Part shown: one piece after another, positions 44,275 to 56,286 of the stretch
Position numbering within the stretch: the stretch's first letter is position 1
How the letters are laid out: every line of letters begins with the position of its first letter
Origin: Calonectria ilicicola
Lineage: Eukaryota; Ascomycota; Sordariomycetes; Hypocreales; Nectriaceae
DNA length: 64,000 nt
Reading direction: 5' to 3'
NCBI GenBank assembly: GCA_020809705.1
Contig: CP085833.1
Location: 62,001 to 126,000 of the forward strand
Position numbers and translations under genes: made by a program
Notes under the pieces: generated by a model
Seen by the model: only the letters and a program-made list of their open reading frames with translations
Database searches by the model: none
Told to the model about the DNA's origin: nothing

Positions 44275-45516
44275 TTATACACTAACTATTGACTCAGCAG
44301 TAGCAAGTACAGTCTCTTGCCAATCTCTCAAAAAGTCTCCTTCTTGGTAGTCATCATGTTCCAAATCCATGTATCCTTCAGGAGTCTCCTCTTTCGGCAC
44401 GATTCCAAGGGCGCGACCTTGGGCACAAGTTAGTATGGTCATATAAAACAGCCCTCGTTAGATTAATATTCCCACCGTTTATATCTTTGTTAGAAGCGAT
44501 GTACAGCATGGCTCGCGCACAGTCTTCCACTGAAGCGAACTTTACGCCCTTGGACTCTAGATATTCGATAATTTTATCTGAGAGAATTGGTGTACGCACA
44601 TACCTAAAACTCGTAAGAACTAGAATTCTCCAGTATCAGTGAGTTAGATACTCACCATGGCGCCGTAAAGTTGACTCTAATGCCTTGTCTCCATGATGTT
44701 CGGCGAAGGTTGCGAAACAAACCACGCGCCCCCCACTTGGATATATTATATTGAGGCGAACCTGGCTGATCCGCATATGCGGCGACACTGCCCTTGATAA
44801 TCAAGCAACGGTCGCGAGAAGGATCTTGTGGTTGAGTCTGGAAAAAATGCAAAGCAAGTTTAGCTGTGTACACGGTTCCAATCAAATTAACTTCAATTAT
44901 TCTCAAATTTGGTTTAATTGGCGCTTGCAACGGATCTGCTTTGTTTTTCAGCCATGCTACGGTATAGTTATAGAGGTATCGTTCGCGCTCGTACCTTGCG
45001 TAGGGTTCAGGTCATCAGCACCTACAACGCCCGCGTTGGCTATAACTATATCGATGCCCTTCTTAGGCGAACATTCAAGAGCGGTATTGAAGAGGGTAAC
45101 CTGATCTTCCCAATTACGAACATCGCACTTGACAAATTTCGCATTGCTGTATTCAAGTAAGCGTGCAACCAAAATTAAATAATGAGCCTCTTACGGTAGT
45201 AATTCTTGCTCGATGATATTGCCGGCGAGTTCGTCATAGTCACCGATGGTGACAAAAGCACTTGATAAACCGTCAAAACTTGATCTTTCAATACAATCAC
45301 GAGCACGCTACCCTGCTTCAACAAATGCCTTTGCATACGCCTTCCCAAGTCCGCTGGCTCCTACACAACGTGTGAGTCTGTTGTTGCGATCATTCAAAAC
45401 GCATAGATGAAAACTTTACCTCCTGTAACAACCACAGACTTATCCTTAAGTTCGCGCGTATCTATATGGGCCAAAGGCTTCAAGGGCCCATTATTCTCAT
45501 ACTCTGGCATGGACAT
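44275..45516 (-). CDS. Short-chain dehydrogenase/reductase 3 (15-PGDH-like), seven exons
   Basis: Exons on the complement: 45516-45420, 45360-45312, 45260-45195, 45146-44995, 44938-44656, 44603-44476 and 44417-44275, giving 305 aa. The splice model joins [40 protein letters not shown] and IVIANAGVVG into a normal Rossmann fold. The catalytic segment is GSVAAYADQPGSPQYNISKWG (Ser, Tyr-x-x-x-Lys). The end DINGRALGIVPKEETPEGY continues 103 nt beyond the longest single-frame ORF. Six introns of 48-59 nt in a 1.24-kb gene is dense. It is divergent with hydrolase 2, as SDR/hydrolase pairs often are around BVMO pathways. Role: probable alcohol/ketone interconversion; substrate unknown. Confidence 0.85.
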
Positions 45517-46148
45517 GTCGAAACGCGCGGCTAGTTCAAGGCTAGTTTAATTTGACTCAATAAGACTGAATTCACTCATGTGCATTTTTCGATATTATTC
45601 AATACCTCGTCTCTTATAACTTCCATTCATTCATACCATTCCATCTACCATAAACCCTTCCCGAGTTAGTATGTGCCCCGACAGTGGTTTCTCGACAAGC
45701 ACTTCTGCCCCGCTCCTGGCGATCGCCGAGAATACCCCACATTGGGTCCGTCCCATCTGCGGATATGCCATGGATGATGCCGACCCGTCGACCGCCTACA
45801 AACTAAGTGTGCCCTGTAATGCCACCTATTTTTTTAATGCCGAATTTGAGTCAAGTCGGTCGGTAAATTACTTGGAAACTAGAATGAGAGTGCCCCGTGT
45901 TTACGTCGGCATTCGAGCCGACTTCACATAAGGTGATCTACGCCGTAATCAATGATGGGAACGAGCACTGGCTATAATTTAATTCCAATTACTTTTAACT
46001 GTTGGCTAAACCTTTCTATCATTTCATTCACTCTCACGTCCCGATTTGCCTCTGGTCTCGAGGACTGGGTGAACTCTTCTTACGGCATTGAATCTAGTTG
46101 ACCACAACTGTTGCTGCAAAAAAAAAGAAAAGAAGAAAAACAATAAAC
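45517..46148. promoter_or_regulatory. Bidirectional promoter, SDR 3 / hydrolase 2
   Basis: 632 nt. No CCTCGG. An inverted repeat GTCGGC-N6-GCCGAC lies at 45905-45922. The 86-codon ORF at 45671-45931 that covers it has no recognisable domain. Confidence 0.5.
45905..45922. promoter_or_regulatory. Inverted repeat GTCGGC-N6-GCCGAC
   Basis: Two 6-nt arms with a 6-nt spacer between two divergent gene starts. It has the form of a dimeric regulator site and differs from the CCTCGG element of the left unit. Confidence 0.45.
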
Positions 46149-47482
46149 ATGCCAGGCTTGCAATTTATTCCTAATCAGAGCCTGCTATCTGAAGACTTGT
46201 CGCAACCGCATCCGGAGTGGGACAAGGTGGCATCGAAGCAGGCAGCGCTCGACGCCATAGCCGAGGGCATTTACCAGCTACCGATAACCGAGTTTCGGCA
46301 AGTACCGTATAGACCACCACCATTACCCAATGGCTCGCCACTACCTGGTCAAGATATTAGAATTAGAGAAGAAGAGCTTCTTTCCAGGGATGGTACGATA
46401 ATCAAGAGCCGCATATATGAGCCAATGAACTTTATTGGTGATCGATTGCTCTTTTTCAATGTGCATGGAGGAGGTCAGATACAACCTAAACCTAATATTC
46501 CTGATATTTCAGAACTCAAATTTAATAGGGTGGACTGTTGGAAGTCCAGAGACTGAGGAAGCTCAAAATCGTTTCATAACGGTCAAGTGTCAAGCTGTCG
46601 TCTGCAGTGTTGACTACAGACGGTATGTATCGGTTTCAAAATATGTGTTTTTGGGTCTAACTGGCATAGAGCACCTGAATTTCCATTTCCTTTCGCTCTG
46701 AATGACTCCATTGATGCTCTATTATGGGTAAGAATCTTAAAAATAGTTTCAATTGGATTCTTGGGTCATCGTCTGATCGAATCAGTGCAAATCAAATGCG
46801 ACCAAGTTGGGCATCGACCCTAAAAAGATAATTATTGGTGGTGGAAGCGCTGGTGCCAATGTGGTTAGTGAAATGTTTCTGCGACTTGCGCTCTTCAACT
46901 TATCAGCGAATAGTGCGCCGCCATTGCTCAAATATTTCGTGACAACGGAACAACAGGAATCATAGGTCAAGTACTCAATATTCCAGTTACCTGTCATCCA
47001 GAACACTTCCCAACAGACAAATACGATTTTAAATCTTACATTACGAATGCAGAATCACCCATTGTTAATGCTTCCAGGATGAGAAAATTCTGGAATAACT
47101 ACCTCCCTGGAGCTGAATCTGATCCCAGAGCCAATCCTTTGCTGAAGCCATCATTACAAAACCTTCCACCAACTCGTAAGTTATGCTTTATTCAACAATC
47201 CAAGGGGCAACGCCTCTAAGATAATTAGTCATCCAAGTTGCTGGTATGGATCCTCTCCGGGATGAAGGCCTTGCTTATGCCAGAGCATTGCAGAGTAACG
47301 GGTCAGTGTTCCCCGGTGTTAAAATTCCAAACCATCTTACTGATTATGAGCATGTTGCAAACAGAGTCGATGTCACCCTGAAAGTCTATGCCGGAATGCC
47401 TCATGCATTCTATATTTATCCTGAAATGAAATCATCCATTGATTATTTTCAGACTATAATAGATTGGATATGTGGGCGGTGA
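46149..47482 (+). CDS. Alpha/beta hydrolase 2 (GDXG esterase/lipase), seven exons
   Basis: Exons 46149-46473, 46529-46622, 46670-46727, 46786-46863, 46914-47175, 47229-47301 and 47365-47482, giving 335 aa. Splicing joins the oxyanion motif HGGGW with TVGSPETEEAQNR. Next come VDYRRAPEFPFPFALND and the nucleophile segment IIGGGSAGANVCAA (G-G-S-A-G). VAGMDPLRDEGL carries the acidic residue and AGMPHAFY the catalytic His. The intron at 47302-47364 (63 nt) is in frame and would otherwise read as a 21-residue insertion. Soluble, no signal peptide. Likely an esterase or lactonase for BVMO products. Confidence 0.88.
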
Positions 47483-47985
47483 ATGCAAAACTTGGTGGCA
47501 CCCACGTTCTAGATATCATCATGGCTATTGCTAGCATATGATTCCAAATTTCAGTTCGTCATAAATACTATTCTATCATCTCAATCTTTCTTGAGTGACT
47601 GTCAACTCTTAAGTATGGTTAGACATACCCAGCAAGTAATTTAATGGATAAAAGTCTATCCTTCATGCGCCCAGCACCACAAAGACGCGTTATATTACAC
47701 CGGGTCATCGCGAGATTATTACCAATCTTCAGCGCGTCTTAGTTGCAATTATATTTTACTTGCTGTCAATACAACTACAAAGTTTTGTATCAGAAATTTT
47801 AACCTTTTTCCTGTTTCTCAGAGGCTAGAGCTAATGGCTCCCCAGGATACTAAGATGCAATTAATTAACAAGGTTTGTTGATACGTTGAACGACTTATAC
47901 TCAATTGTAATATCTTCCAAAGTGTCCAAAATTTAGATACCTGTTTATTCGTCTAATTAATATCCTCTAGCAGTCAAAGTTATAT
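47483..47985. other. Convergent 3' intergenic region
   Basis: 503 nt, AT-rich, between the hydrolase 2 and AtuA-like 3' ends. No ORF or repeat seen. Confidence 0.6.
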
Positions 47986-50044
47986 TTAGCCCAAGGAGAT
48001 TGGACTGCTAAGAAATTGGGCCGGAACATCGACAAACTTGCTACGCAAATACTCCGCCACTCCTTTTCCTAGCATGTCAATTCTGTTGCTGCTGGCAGCG
48101 CCACCTCCGAGAAAATCAAGGAATCTAAAGTGAACGGCCCATATTTGAGGAAACTCGCACCTTTCTACCCGAACATCTGCTTTGTAATCTTCTCCAAGCA
48201 AGTTTTTGATTCGATCGACGGTCAAATATGATTGCAACCATTTATACTCCTCCGCCGACCGAACAAAAAAGCCGACATTACAATTATCACCTTTATCGCC
48301 TGATCTTGCGTGGGCTATGGCACCCAAGGGAACCCTGCTGGTGAATCCAAAACTTGCAAGGTCTGTTTTCTGCGGTGTCTCATAGCTGGGCCGCTTCCCT
48401 GGAGGCGACGCAGTTATGCCATGGTGTTGAATATCGATGATGCGACCATCAAGAAATACGCGATGAGAAAGTTTTTCATAGGATATAACACCTGGAAATA
48501 GCTCCATGAACATTCTCGGTGACATAGTCCGAAAATCAAGTGACATGTGATAGCCTTTTGTGATGCCGTGATATTCGTTAGCTCTCATATTATTGCGAAT
48601 TGAAATCACAATTCATTCATATTTCAATCCGCATTCAACATACCTGCATAAAATTGCATTCTTAGAGCATAGATGTGCTTCCGAAACACGTCCTCGTTGA
48701 TGTCGTTTTTATTCTTCCCCTTCACTAAAACTCTAATGCACACAGTACCGAGAGCCTGGTTGCTTGGGTTTGGTACACCAGAGCCATATCTTTCTATGCT
48801 GAGTTCCGTCAAGTTGGTATGTTTGAATGCATGAAGAATCTGTTGGCGCATAAACCGTTCCTTAGCGTCCAAGTCTAATCCATTCATGTAGAAAGTTGCC
48901 TCCGCTTGATAGCCACCAATTGAAACCGTTATAGCTTTGGTGGTGGGTGGAGGAGGGCTCCCAACAGCGCCGGAAATCTTAACCCTGTCCTTTTCATCGG
49001 TATTTGTGATTCTCACATTTTCAATATCAGCTAGAACATCCGGGTTAATGTACTGAGTGCCCTGTATCTCGTAGAGGAATTGCGCTCTGACATTGAACTC
49101 GTCAACAAATCCTGGATGCTTGGGATTTTTAGTGATAATGGTTGTTCCATCGTGCGCGATTTCAGCAATGGGAAATGCTAAATCAACCAGGCCCTCTAGA
49201 TGCGGTCGTACACCAGAGAAGTTTGCGCCAGTGACGTAAGGTCCGCATTCGATGAGGTCTTAGTAATATCACTAAGTTAGCATCATGCAGAAGTGTGATA
49301 TGGGGAGTGGGATACTTACGACCTGCCACCAGTGCGCCTGCCAGTTTATCCCAATCATCAAAAGACCAATTGTGCCACCACGCTGCCAGGGCAATTACCG
49401 GACTTGCATCGGTCACACGGCCGCATATAACCAGATCGGCCCCTTCCTTTAGGGCTCTGACTATACCCCAGCCTCCAAAATAAGCGACGCCACAGAGAGG
49501 CTCTTTCCCCCAACTTTCCAATCTTTGTTCAGGATGATCCAGATGTACAATGCCTCCAAGCGTTTCTTGTTTAACTGGGTCGACTACAACATCAGATATG
49601 TCGTCTCCTGTGACATAGGCAACCTTCAAGTGGCCTTGGTCGTGCTTTTGACAAATCTCGATAACCTTTTTAGCGCATTCCGGCGTGTTAAGAGCTCCAG
49701 CATTTGCCACAAGTTTAACCTTCTTTTCTGCAATTATCTCGATGCACTCGTCCAGCTGCTCCAAAAACCCAACTTCGTACCCCTTTGTTGGGTCTTCATG
49801 CTTTCTAATTGCATTCCAAGCAATATTGAGCTCCGAAAGCCAATCTCCAGCAATTGCATCTACTTGGCTGTCTGATATTTGCCTAAGCCTACAGAAATCT
49901 TAGCATGGAGTTCCAGAGTAGCAAGAAGAGCCTTGTGATGAGTTTGGAGATTTTAATGAATCGGCGGGATGCTCACATTGCATGAGGACAGTCCTCCATG
50001 GCACCGGCCACATTTCCTATAACGATGGGGCGTTTTTGATACAT
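47986..50044 (-). CDS. AtuA-family (DUF1446) protein, acyclic terpene utilisation homologue
   Basis: Exons on the complement: 50044-49977, 49888-49320, 49258-48644 and 48581-47986, giving 615 aa. The N-terminus reads RPIVIGNVAGAMEDCPHAML after splicing. DAIAGDWLSELNIAW, LVANAGALN, GWGIVRALKEGADLVICGRV, TDASPVIALAAWWH and HLIECGPYVTGANFSG follow; these are AtuA family signatures. The last 130 residues (LGAIAHARSGDKGDNCNVGFF onward) are the AtuA C-terminal ferredoxin-fold-like domain. In Pseudomonas the family is encoded in the citronellol/geraniol (atu) operon, but its biochemical role is unclear. Here it supports terpenoid-like chemistry without proving it. No geranyl- or methylcrotonyl-CoA carboxylase gene is in the window. 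Confidence 0.92.
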
Positions 50045-51898
50045 AGTCGAAGATTTTATAGGTACCCTTCGAGGATAAGGCGTTGATAGTCGCTGATGTT
50101 TAGTATGAATCTGAAATATGGCATCTACCTAGTAATTGGATAACTGCTAGGTGATATATTATTTCCCTCGTCCATTACAAAGATTTTTTCACAAAGGGTC
50201 TATCAGGAACGCTTGCTGGATTTACACCCGGCAGTTGCATCGGCTTTTGCCGGGACGTATCTTGCGCATACGGCACGCCGCCGAAACTTGCGGCTGGTTT
50301 CAACGGACATGCCCGGACTGGCTGTTATCTCACATTCCAAGAAAAAAAATGTACACATGAAAAAACAACATTTTGGTATCTTGCGACACGAATGAAATGG
50401 TTCTGAAGCGACGAGCCCAGCGATGATGAAATTTGTTGCTAATTCCAGGCTTATCAGATCTAATGACAATGAATTCATGATTTTCACACAGCTATATCGC
50501 TACACTGGAGAATCCAGATTTTACACAGGCAATATGCTAGTAGTTTTTATTTTCTAGGTAAAACGATTTAACAAATGGCATAGAGATGTCCACATCATAT
50601 CACAAAGGTTGTCAAGGCATGTTAATGAAAGGTGTTTCCTTCGCAAACATAATTCTATAACATAAATGATTCACAATCACGGCTATGCTAAATTTAGAAG
50701 CGACCCACATAATAACCGCCACATTCTGCGCCACCTACTAGCCACACTCTGTAAATCTGCACCACCGGCTCAAAGTGAGGTCCATGAAGTAATGTGTTAA
50801 CGTGATATAATATCCAGTAACAAACCTCTGAAATTCTAACACAATTTGACCTATTTAAATACGAAATCAATTCTTCTTTCGAAACATATAAAATATACAG
50901 CCAATTCCATGTGAGATGTGTTAATTAGAATTTTATTGGAAAGGTAACCCATATAGGGTAGCAGTTTTTGGTTGGTTTTGAATACAATAGTGATGTGATC
51001 ACTAGTTTCACTTAAACACGCTAACATGACTCGGCAAACTGCCCCAATGCTTGGGGTGCGGGCACCAATCGGAAATGTTCGGCGTTCGCCGACCTCTCCG
51101 GGAACAACTACTGACAACCTGGTCAGTATCTCCGAGCAAGCTGGCATCGTTATGAGGGCGTTGAACTCGGAACAATTGGACCCAAGGTTTGAGCAAAAAG
51201 GATCAAGGAGTACATCCGGCTTTTTCAGAGTTCCCACTTACGTGCTGACGACGAGCGGGATCTTTGTGTCGACATAGCAAGTGAAAAAAGTCCAACCTTA
51301 CATACTGTATCGTGATTTGTGTCGTCCGGTTTACGGAATGATAACTGCTGCAGATGGGGAACGCGGATATGTCTTTGCATACGTACCTCAAGCATCCGCT
51401 GTTCTGTAGGAAGTCGGTGCCAACCCCAAGAAATAATTTTGAATAGAGGATGCCAGTTTATTGCGCGATTCTTCAAGCTGGAATATTGTTTAGTTTTGAA
51501 ATTGTCAAGTCATGGGGTTTGCAAACTTGGTTCAATTGAACGTATTGATCAATCCCATCATATGCATGTAATTGAATATAAGCCAGGGACCTTCGTAATA
51601 AAGAGAGTACCTCGAGTGAAAAATAGCCAAAAAGAATAAAATACCAAAAAACGGAAGCTCTGGGTGCTTTCATATTAGTGAACTATGGGATTCATCTGCG
51701 ATACACAGTTGACATCTTCGCCACCGCGCCCCGGCTGATCTAGCTTCCCCCGCAACCCCGGAAATCCTTTTTGCGGGGAGGGGCCACACAGACACTAAAT
51801 GTCAAAACCTAGCTTCTTACATCCCTCTTGGCTTTTTATCTTTCACTGGATCCTAAATTTTAGCCCCTAAGTGTACTGGAGACTTGGATGCTGAAGAT
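50045..51898. promoter_or_regulatory. Long divergent promoter, AtuA-like / regulator 3
   Basis: 1,854 nt, the longest gap. An inverted repeat CCCGGCA/TGCCGGG is at 50227-50233 and 50248-50254, about 180 nt upstream of the AtuA-like start. Open stretches on the complement (50851-51237 and 51225-51476) have near-coding composition but no recognisable domain or start/stop logic. They may be a decayed gene. Confidence 0.4.
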
Positions 51899-54141
51899 AT
51901 GCAGGCATGCGATCGCTGTCACGCTCGCAAGACCCGATGCGACCGACGTATCCCTCAATGCAGTGCGTGCGAGAAGGCCGGCGCACTTTGTGTCCACGCC
52001 GATAAGTTGCGACAACGGAATCTCCCTCGTGGCTACCTTGACACAATAGAAGGCCTTGTGAAGCAGCTAAGGGAAGAAAACAGGTCATTGCGAGATGATT
52101 TGGCGAAAGCACGAGCTGAGATCAAGGAACGGACCCTTGCAGGTAATGAGCAATTGGCTTCCTATGCCAGTTCGACAGGCTCATCTACTCAAGGAGACAA
52201 CCAGCTTGATTCCAACGCAAATAGCCAAGCAAGTCCAAATACCAATGCTTTCGCCGCCGAAGTGGGATATTTGACTCTCATTGCCACCGGTGAAACTCGG
52301 TATCTTGGGTCCAGCAGCGGGCTGGGATTGGCCAGCCTCATCAACACGGTTATCAATGTGCAGAATGGAATGAATATTTCAAATTTAGATCAAGATGGAC
52401 CTGGAATTTCGAATAACCCAAGCGTTCCCAGCAGCCCGGCAGACGCTATGTTTCCAAAATTATCTTCGGCGCTCCCGTTTATTGAAGCCTATTTTCAACA
52501 CACTCATATCGCTTTTCCATTGCTTCACCGGCCTACATTTCTGAAGACTGTTGACAAGATTTACTCTGAGCCTGACTATTATGAGTTGCATCCATTTGAT
52601 GCCTTTGTCTTTGATATGGTCCTCAGCATTGGTTCCTCTAATCTTAACCGATTTGAGGATGTCTCTACAACCTCATCCCTATATTTTAGTATGGCCCAAT
52701 CTAAGATCACTACAATAGCAAGAATGCCTTCTCTTGAGTCTCTCAAGGTAGTCTTACTTGTGTCACAGCATGGAATATTCAGCAATCTCAAGGACACTAG
52801 CGCAAGCATATGGCACTTGACTGGGCTTGGTGCTCGAATGTGTTTTGAATTAGGCCTTCATCTCGAACCTAGACATCGGGAGGATCCTAATAGCCCCCCT
52901 GAAGGTCGCTTTATTTCATTTGAAGTGGAAATGAGAAAGCGCTGTTTCTGGTGTTTGTATAATTTGGACAGGTGAGCAGACATCATCTTCCGAGTATTTC
53001 ATATTTATAACCAAAGGTTAGGATCGTTAGCATTACGCTTGGACGACCCGTCATTATACGGGACGATGAGATTGACATATCTTTGCCATCTCACCTTGAT
53101 GATGACTATTTTGGTGTCGATAAGCCAATCCAACTAGATTCCAATGACAACGAGAAGATTTCCCCATTTAACCACATAATCCGAATACGACGCCTTTCAG
53201 GTCAGATCCTTATTCGAATGTACACTTCTCGACAACATTCACATATTACACTCGACGAGAAGAGGAGGGTTCGATACAAACTCCATGAAGAGCTCGACGC
53301 CTGGAGAGCTGACACAGAACGGCTGCATTTGAACCCGATGACTTCCCGAGGTCACGTATCGAGCTTTTTAACAAACGAATGGTACACGGCTGTCTACAAC
53401 AACGCAATCCTTCTTCTCTACCGACCTTCACCATATTTACCCCAGCCCATCATGGTCTCAGCGAGTGAAGGTGGATACCCTGAGTTGACAAATCTCGTCT
53501 CCGCGGCGAAATTATCCCTTGAGTCGTACAGGGAACTACATCGAAAGCGAAGGCTCAATTATTCATGGATAACTCTTCACGGAATATTCATTGCAGGACT
53601 TTCATATATTTACGGGGTCGGAAGACTTTTGTGTGACTCTTCAGTCAGACACCTGGCTCCAAACGTCATGTGCATCATTGAAGTGACGCAGGCATGTTCC
53701 CATCTGCTGGTCGCAATCTGTGAACGATGGAATGTTTCACGTCGCTCGTGTGAACTCTTCAATAATCTCAGCACCAACCTCATCCGTGATGCCCTCAACC
53801 CCACGTCAGGGCAGGTTCAGCAGAATGCAGCACGTCATGGGGACGGCGAAGGAACTTGCACTGGTGGTACGGGTCCTTCACACTCGCTCGCTCACAGCCA
53901 CTCTGGAGACGGCGGGAATTCACACTTACATCAAGAAGGGTTACAGTTAGAGATGGGAATGGTTGACCCAACAATAGAACTTGATAATATCTTGATCATG
54001 GATAACTTCAGGGAGTATAAAGGGTCGTTTGATTTCACCCTTCACCGGGACCCGTCAAATCCATATGAGTTGATGTCGGGATTTTCATATAGCTGGCCTT
54101 TCGATAACGTTTTTAACTTAGAAGGAGATTCTGGGAGCTGA
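51899..54141 (+). CDS. Zn2Cys6 transcription factor 3
   Basis: Exons 51899-52971 and 53022-54141, giving 730 aa. Only a few residues precede the zinc cluster: MQACDRCHARKTRCDRRIP then QCSACEKAGALC, spacing CX2CX6C...CX2CX6C. GYLDTIEGLVKQLREENRSL then forms a coiled-coil dimerisation segment. The fungal TF domain includes YFQHTHIAFPLLHRPTF and KRCFWCLYNLDRIVSITLGRP, the latter across the intron. The ATG at 51888 is out of frame, so the start at 51899 is used; an undetected upstream exon is possible. Cluster sequence and coiled coil set it apart from regulators 1 and 2, in line with the change of promoter motif in this half. Confidence 0.88.
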
Positions 54142-54581
54142 GATAGCCAAGGAATTCGAGATAATTAATAGTAGAGAAATAATTCATAAACTTTTCAAAA
54201 ATGACACCCAAGTATTGATGAAATGCAGTTGTGAATCGAAACGCACCAAATCCAGAAAAAATATTTGCTCAAAACTAGGAAGGAAAACAAAACATTAGTA
54301 GTCTTTCGGAAATGCTGAAACTTGCCGAGCTGAATTACTCCGTGCCGAAATCTGTCGGCTGCTAGGTCGGCTCATGCCGATGCTGTTGATTTCCGGACAA
54401 CACTAGACGCCATCTGCTGCAGTACCAAGTGGCTCAACCGGAAAATGTGATAGTGTCGACAGTCTCAGTAATAGAATTTCAAATCATAAAATGCGGTTCA
54501 GACTACAATTTCCGTGTCCTCGAATAGCACCCTTGCTGAACTTTACCAAATCACTTCAAGCATCACAACTCTGTATTACAA
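54142..54581. promoter_or_regulatory. BVMO 2 promoter
   Basis: 440 nt. GCCGA-N6-TCGGC at 54344-54359 and TCGGC-TCAT-GCCGA at 54367-54380, two inverted pairs within 40 nt and about 200 nt upstream of the ATG. No CCTCGG. Confidence 0.5.
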
Positions 54582-56286
54582 ATGACGTCAAACAGCAGTA
54601 AGCACTACGATGCCATTGTTATCGGCGCGGGGTTTGGCGGAATTAGGTCACTATGGGAGCTTGAACAGCTTGGCTTGAGAGTCAAGTGTTTTGAGGCTGG
54701 GTCGGATGTGGGCGGTGCATGGTATTGGAATAGCTATCCTGGAGCACGAACCGATAGCGAGGCATGGGTGTATACAATGAATTTCGCTCCAGGCTCAAAG
54801 GAAGAATGGAACTACACTGAGAGGTATCCATCGCAAGAAGAGGTGCAGCAATATTTGGGCCGCGTTGTTGGTGAGATTCCCCGCAAAGTTCAGCAACACA
54901 ATACACGGGTTCATATACTAATATCATACGTTAGACAGGTTTGATCTACGCAAGTATATCGAATTTAATACCCGCATAGCCTCCGCGACCTACAACGAGC
55001 AGCGAAATATCTGGACAATTACCGATACGACTGGTACATCTACGACTTGCCACTACTTTCTTGCTGCTACCGGGCCCTTGTCAGTGGCGAAGGACCCTCC
55101 ATTTGCTGGTCTTGACAGATACACCGGTGAATGGTACCAAGCGGCTCGATGGCCAAACAAACAGATTGATTTCCACGGCAAACGCATCGCTATTATTGGT
55201 ACTGGTGCCACAGGCGTCCAAATAATCCCCAAGATTGCTCCTGTGGCTACGGAGTTGACCGTATTTCAGCGTACACCGAACTATGTGCTTCCAGGGCGAA
55301 ACTATACCATCGATGAGCACCAGGCGCTCGAAATTAAACAAAGCTATGATGAGACCTGGAATCAAGCAAGCGTTCACCCTTACGGCCTGGCAATGAAACC
55401 ATCTGGCAAAACCGTAAAGGATGTGGCAGATGCAAACAAGATTAGACAAATCCTTGACTCTGGATGGGAGTGTGGTGGATTTCATTTTCAATTTGAAACA
55501 TTTGACGACCTTTTTACGAGCCAAGAATCGAATGATATCGCCTCGGAGTACCTACGCCAGAAGATTCGTGCGGTTGTTCGAGACCCAGGAACAGCCGAAA
55601 AGCTCTGTCCTAAGTATCCCTTCCTATCAAAGCGCCCGCCTTGTGGCCACTTTTACTACGAAGCATTCAACCGGCCCAACGTAAATCTGGTCGATATTTG
55701 CGGCGAAGAAATTCAGATTTACGAAAAGGGTATTCGCACTAGCTCCGGGTTTGAACAAGAATTCGACATGATTATTTTTGCTCTTGGGTTCGATGCTGCC
55801 ACGGGCGCACTCACCGAAATGGATGTGAAAGGAAGCCAAGAAAAATTACTCAAAGATCACTGGGCTGAGAGACTTGAAACCTTTGCTGGCGTCCTCGTCC
55901 CGGGGTTTCCCAATATGTTTCTCGTTTGCGGTCCTCATGTCCCCTTTGGCAACATGCCGGTTGTCCTGAATATTGAAGCAAATTGGATTGGCAAGACTAT
56001 CCAGTACATGGAAAAGAATGGATATGACAAGATTGATGTTCGCGAAAAGGCCGTCGAATCATGGTCTAACCACCTAGTTGATGCATTCAAGGCAACGCTA
56101 TTCGTAAAGTCGGCCAAAGAAACCGGTGCCTGGTTCGTTGGGGCGAATATTCCCGGGAAGGCAAATAATGTTTTGTTCTATTTTGGTGGCGTCCAGGTTT
56201 GGACTTCATGGCTGGAAAATGAGATCAAGACGTCATGGGCAAATATGAAATTTTCCCCCGTTGTAGTTGCTAATGGGGTGGCGTAA
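54582..56286 (+). CDS. Baeyer-Villiger monooxygenase-like flavoprotein 2
   Basis: Exons 54582-54870 and 54935-56286, giving 546 aa. FAD motif [15 protein letters not shown] at residues about 13-27, then [20 protein letters not shown], the Trp/Pro/Gly/Arg-rich BVMO stretch. The NADPH motif [14 protein letters not shown] and [11 protein letters not shown] follow. The fingerprint region, residues 153-170, reads [18 protein letters not shown]: Phe, Gly and Trp-Pro are kept, but the central His is Gln165 and the next residue is Ala. The C-terminus has [19 protein letters not shown], usual for cyclohexanone/cyclopentadecanone-type enzymes. The changed His may alter or reduce activity. It is tandem with regulator 3 and convergent with SDR 4. 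Confidence 0.92.

Noticed and set aside
45671..45931. 86-codon plus-strand ORF in the SDR 3/hydrolase 2 promoter
   Set aside because: No family resemblance; it overlaps a regulator-like inverted repeat in a divergent promoter.
47302..47364. Apparent 21-residue insertion in hydrolase 2
   Set aside because: A 63-nt in-frame intron with donor GTCAGT, branch-like CTGAT and acceptor CAG; splicing gives LQSNGVDVTLKVYAG.
51884..51901. Starts of regulator 3 at 51884 (TTG) or 51888 (ATG)
   Set aside because: 51884 is not an ATG and 51888 is out of frame with the zinc cluster; the ATG at 51899 is in frame.
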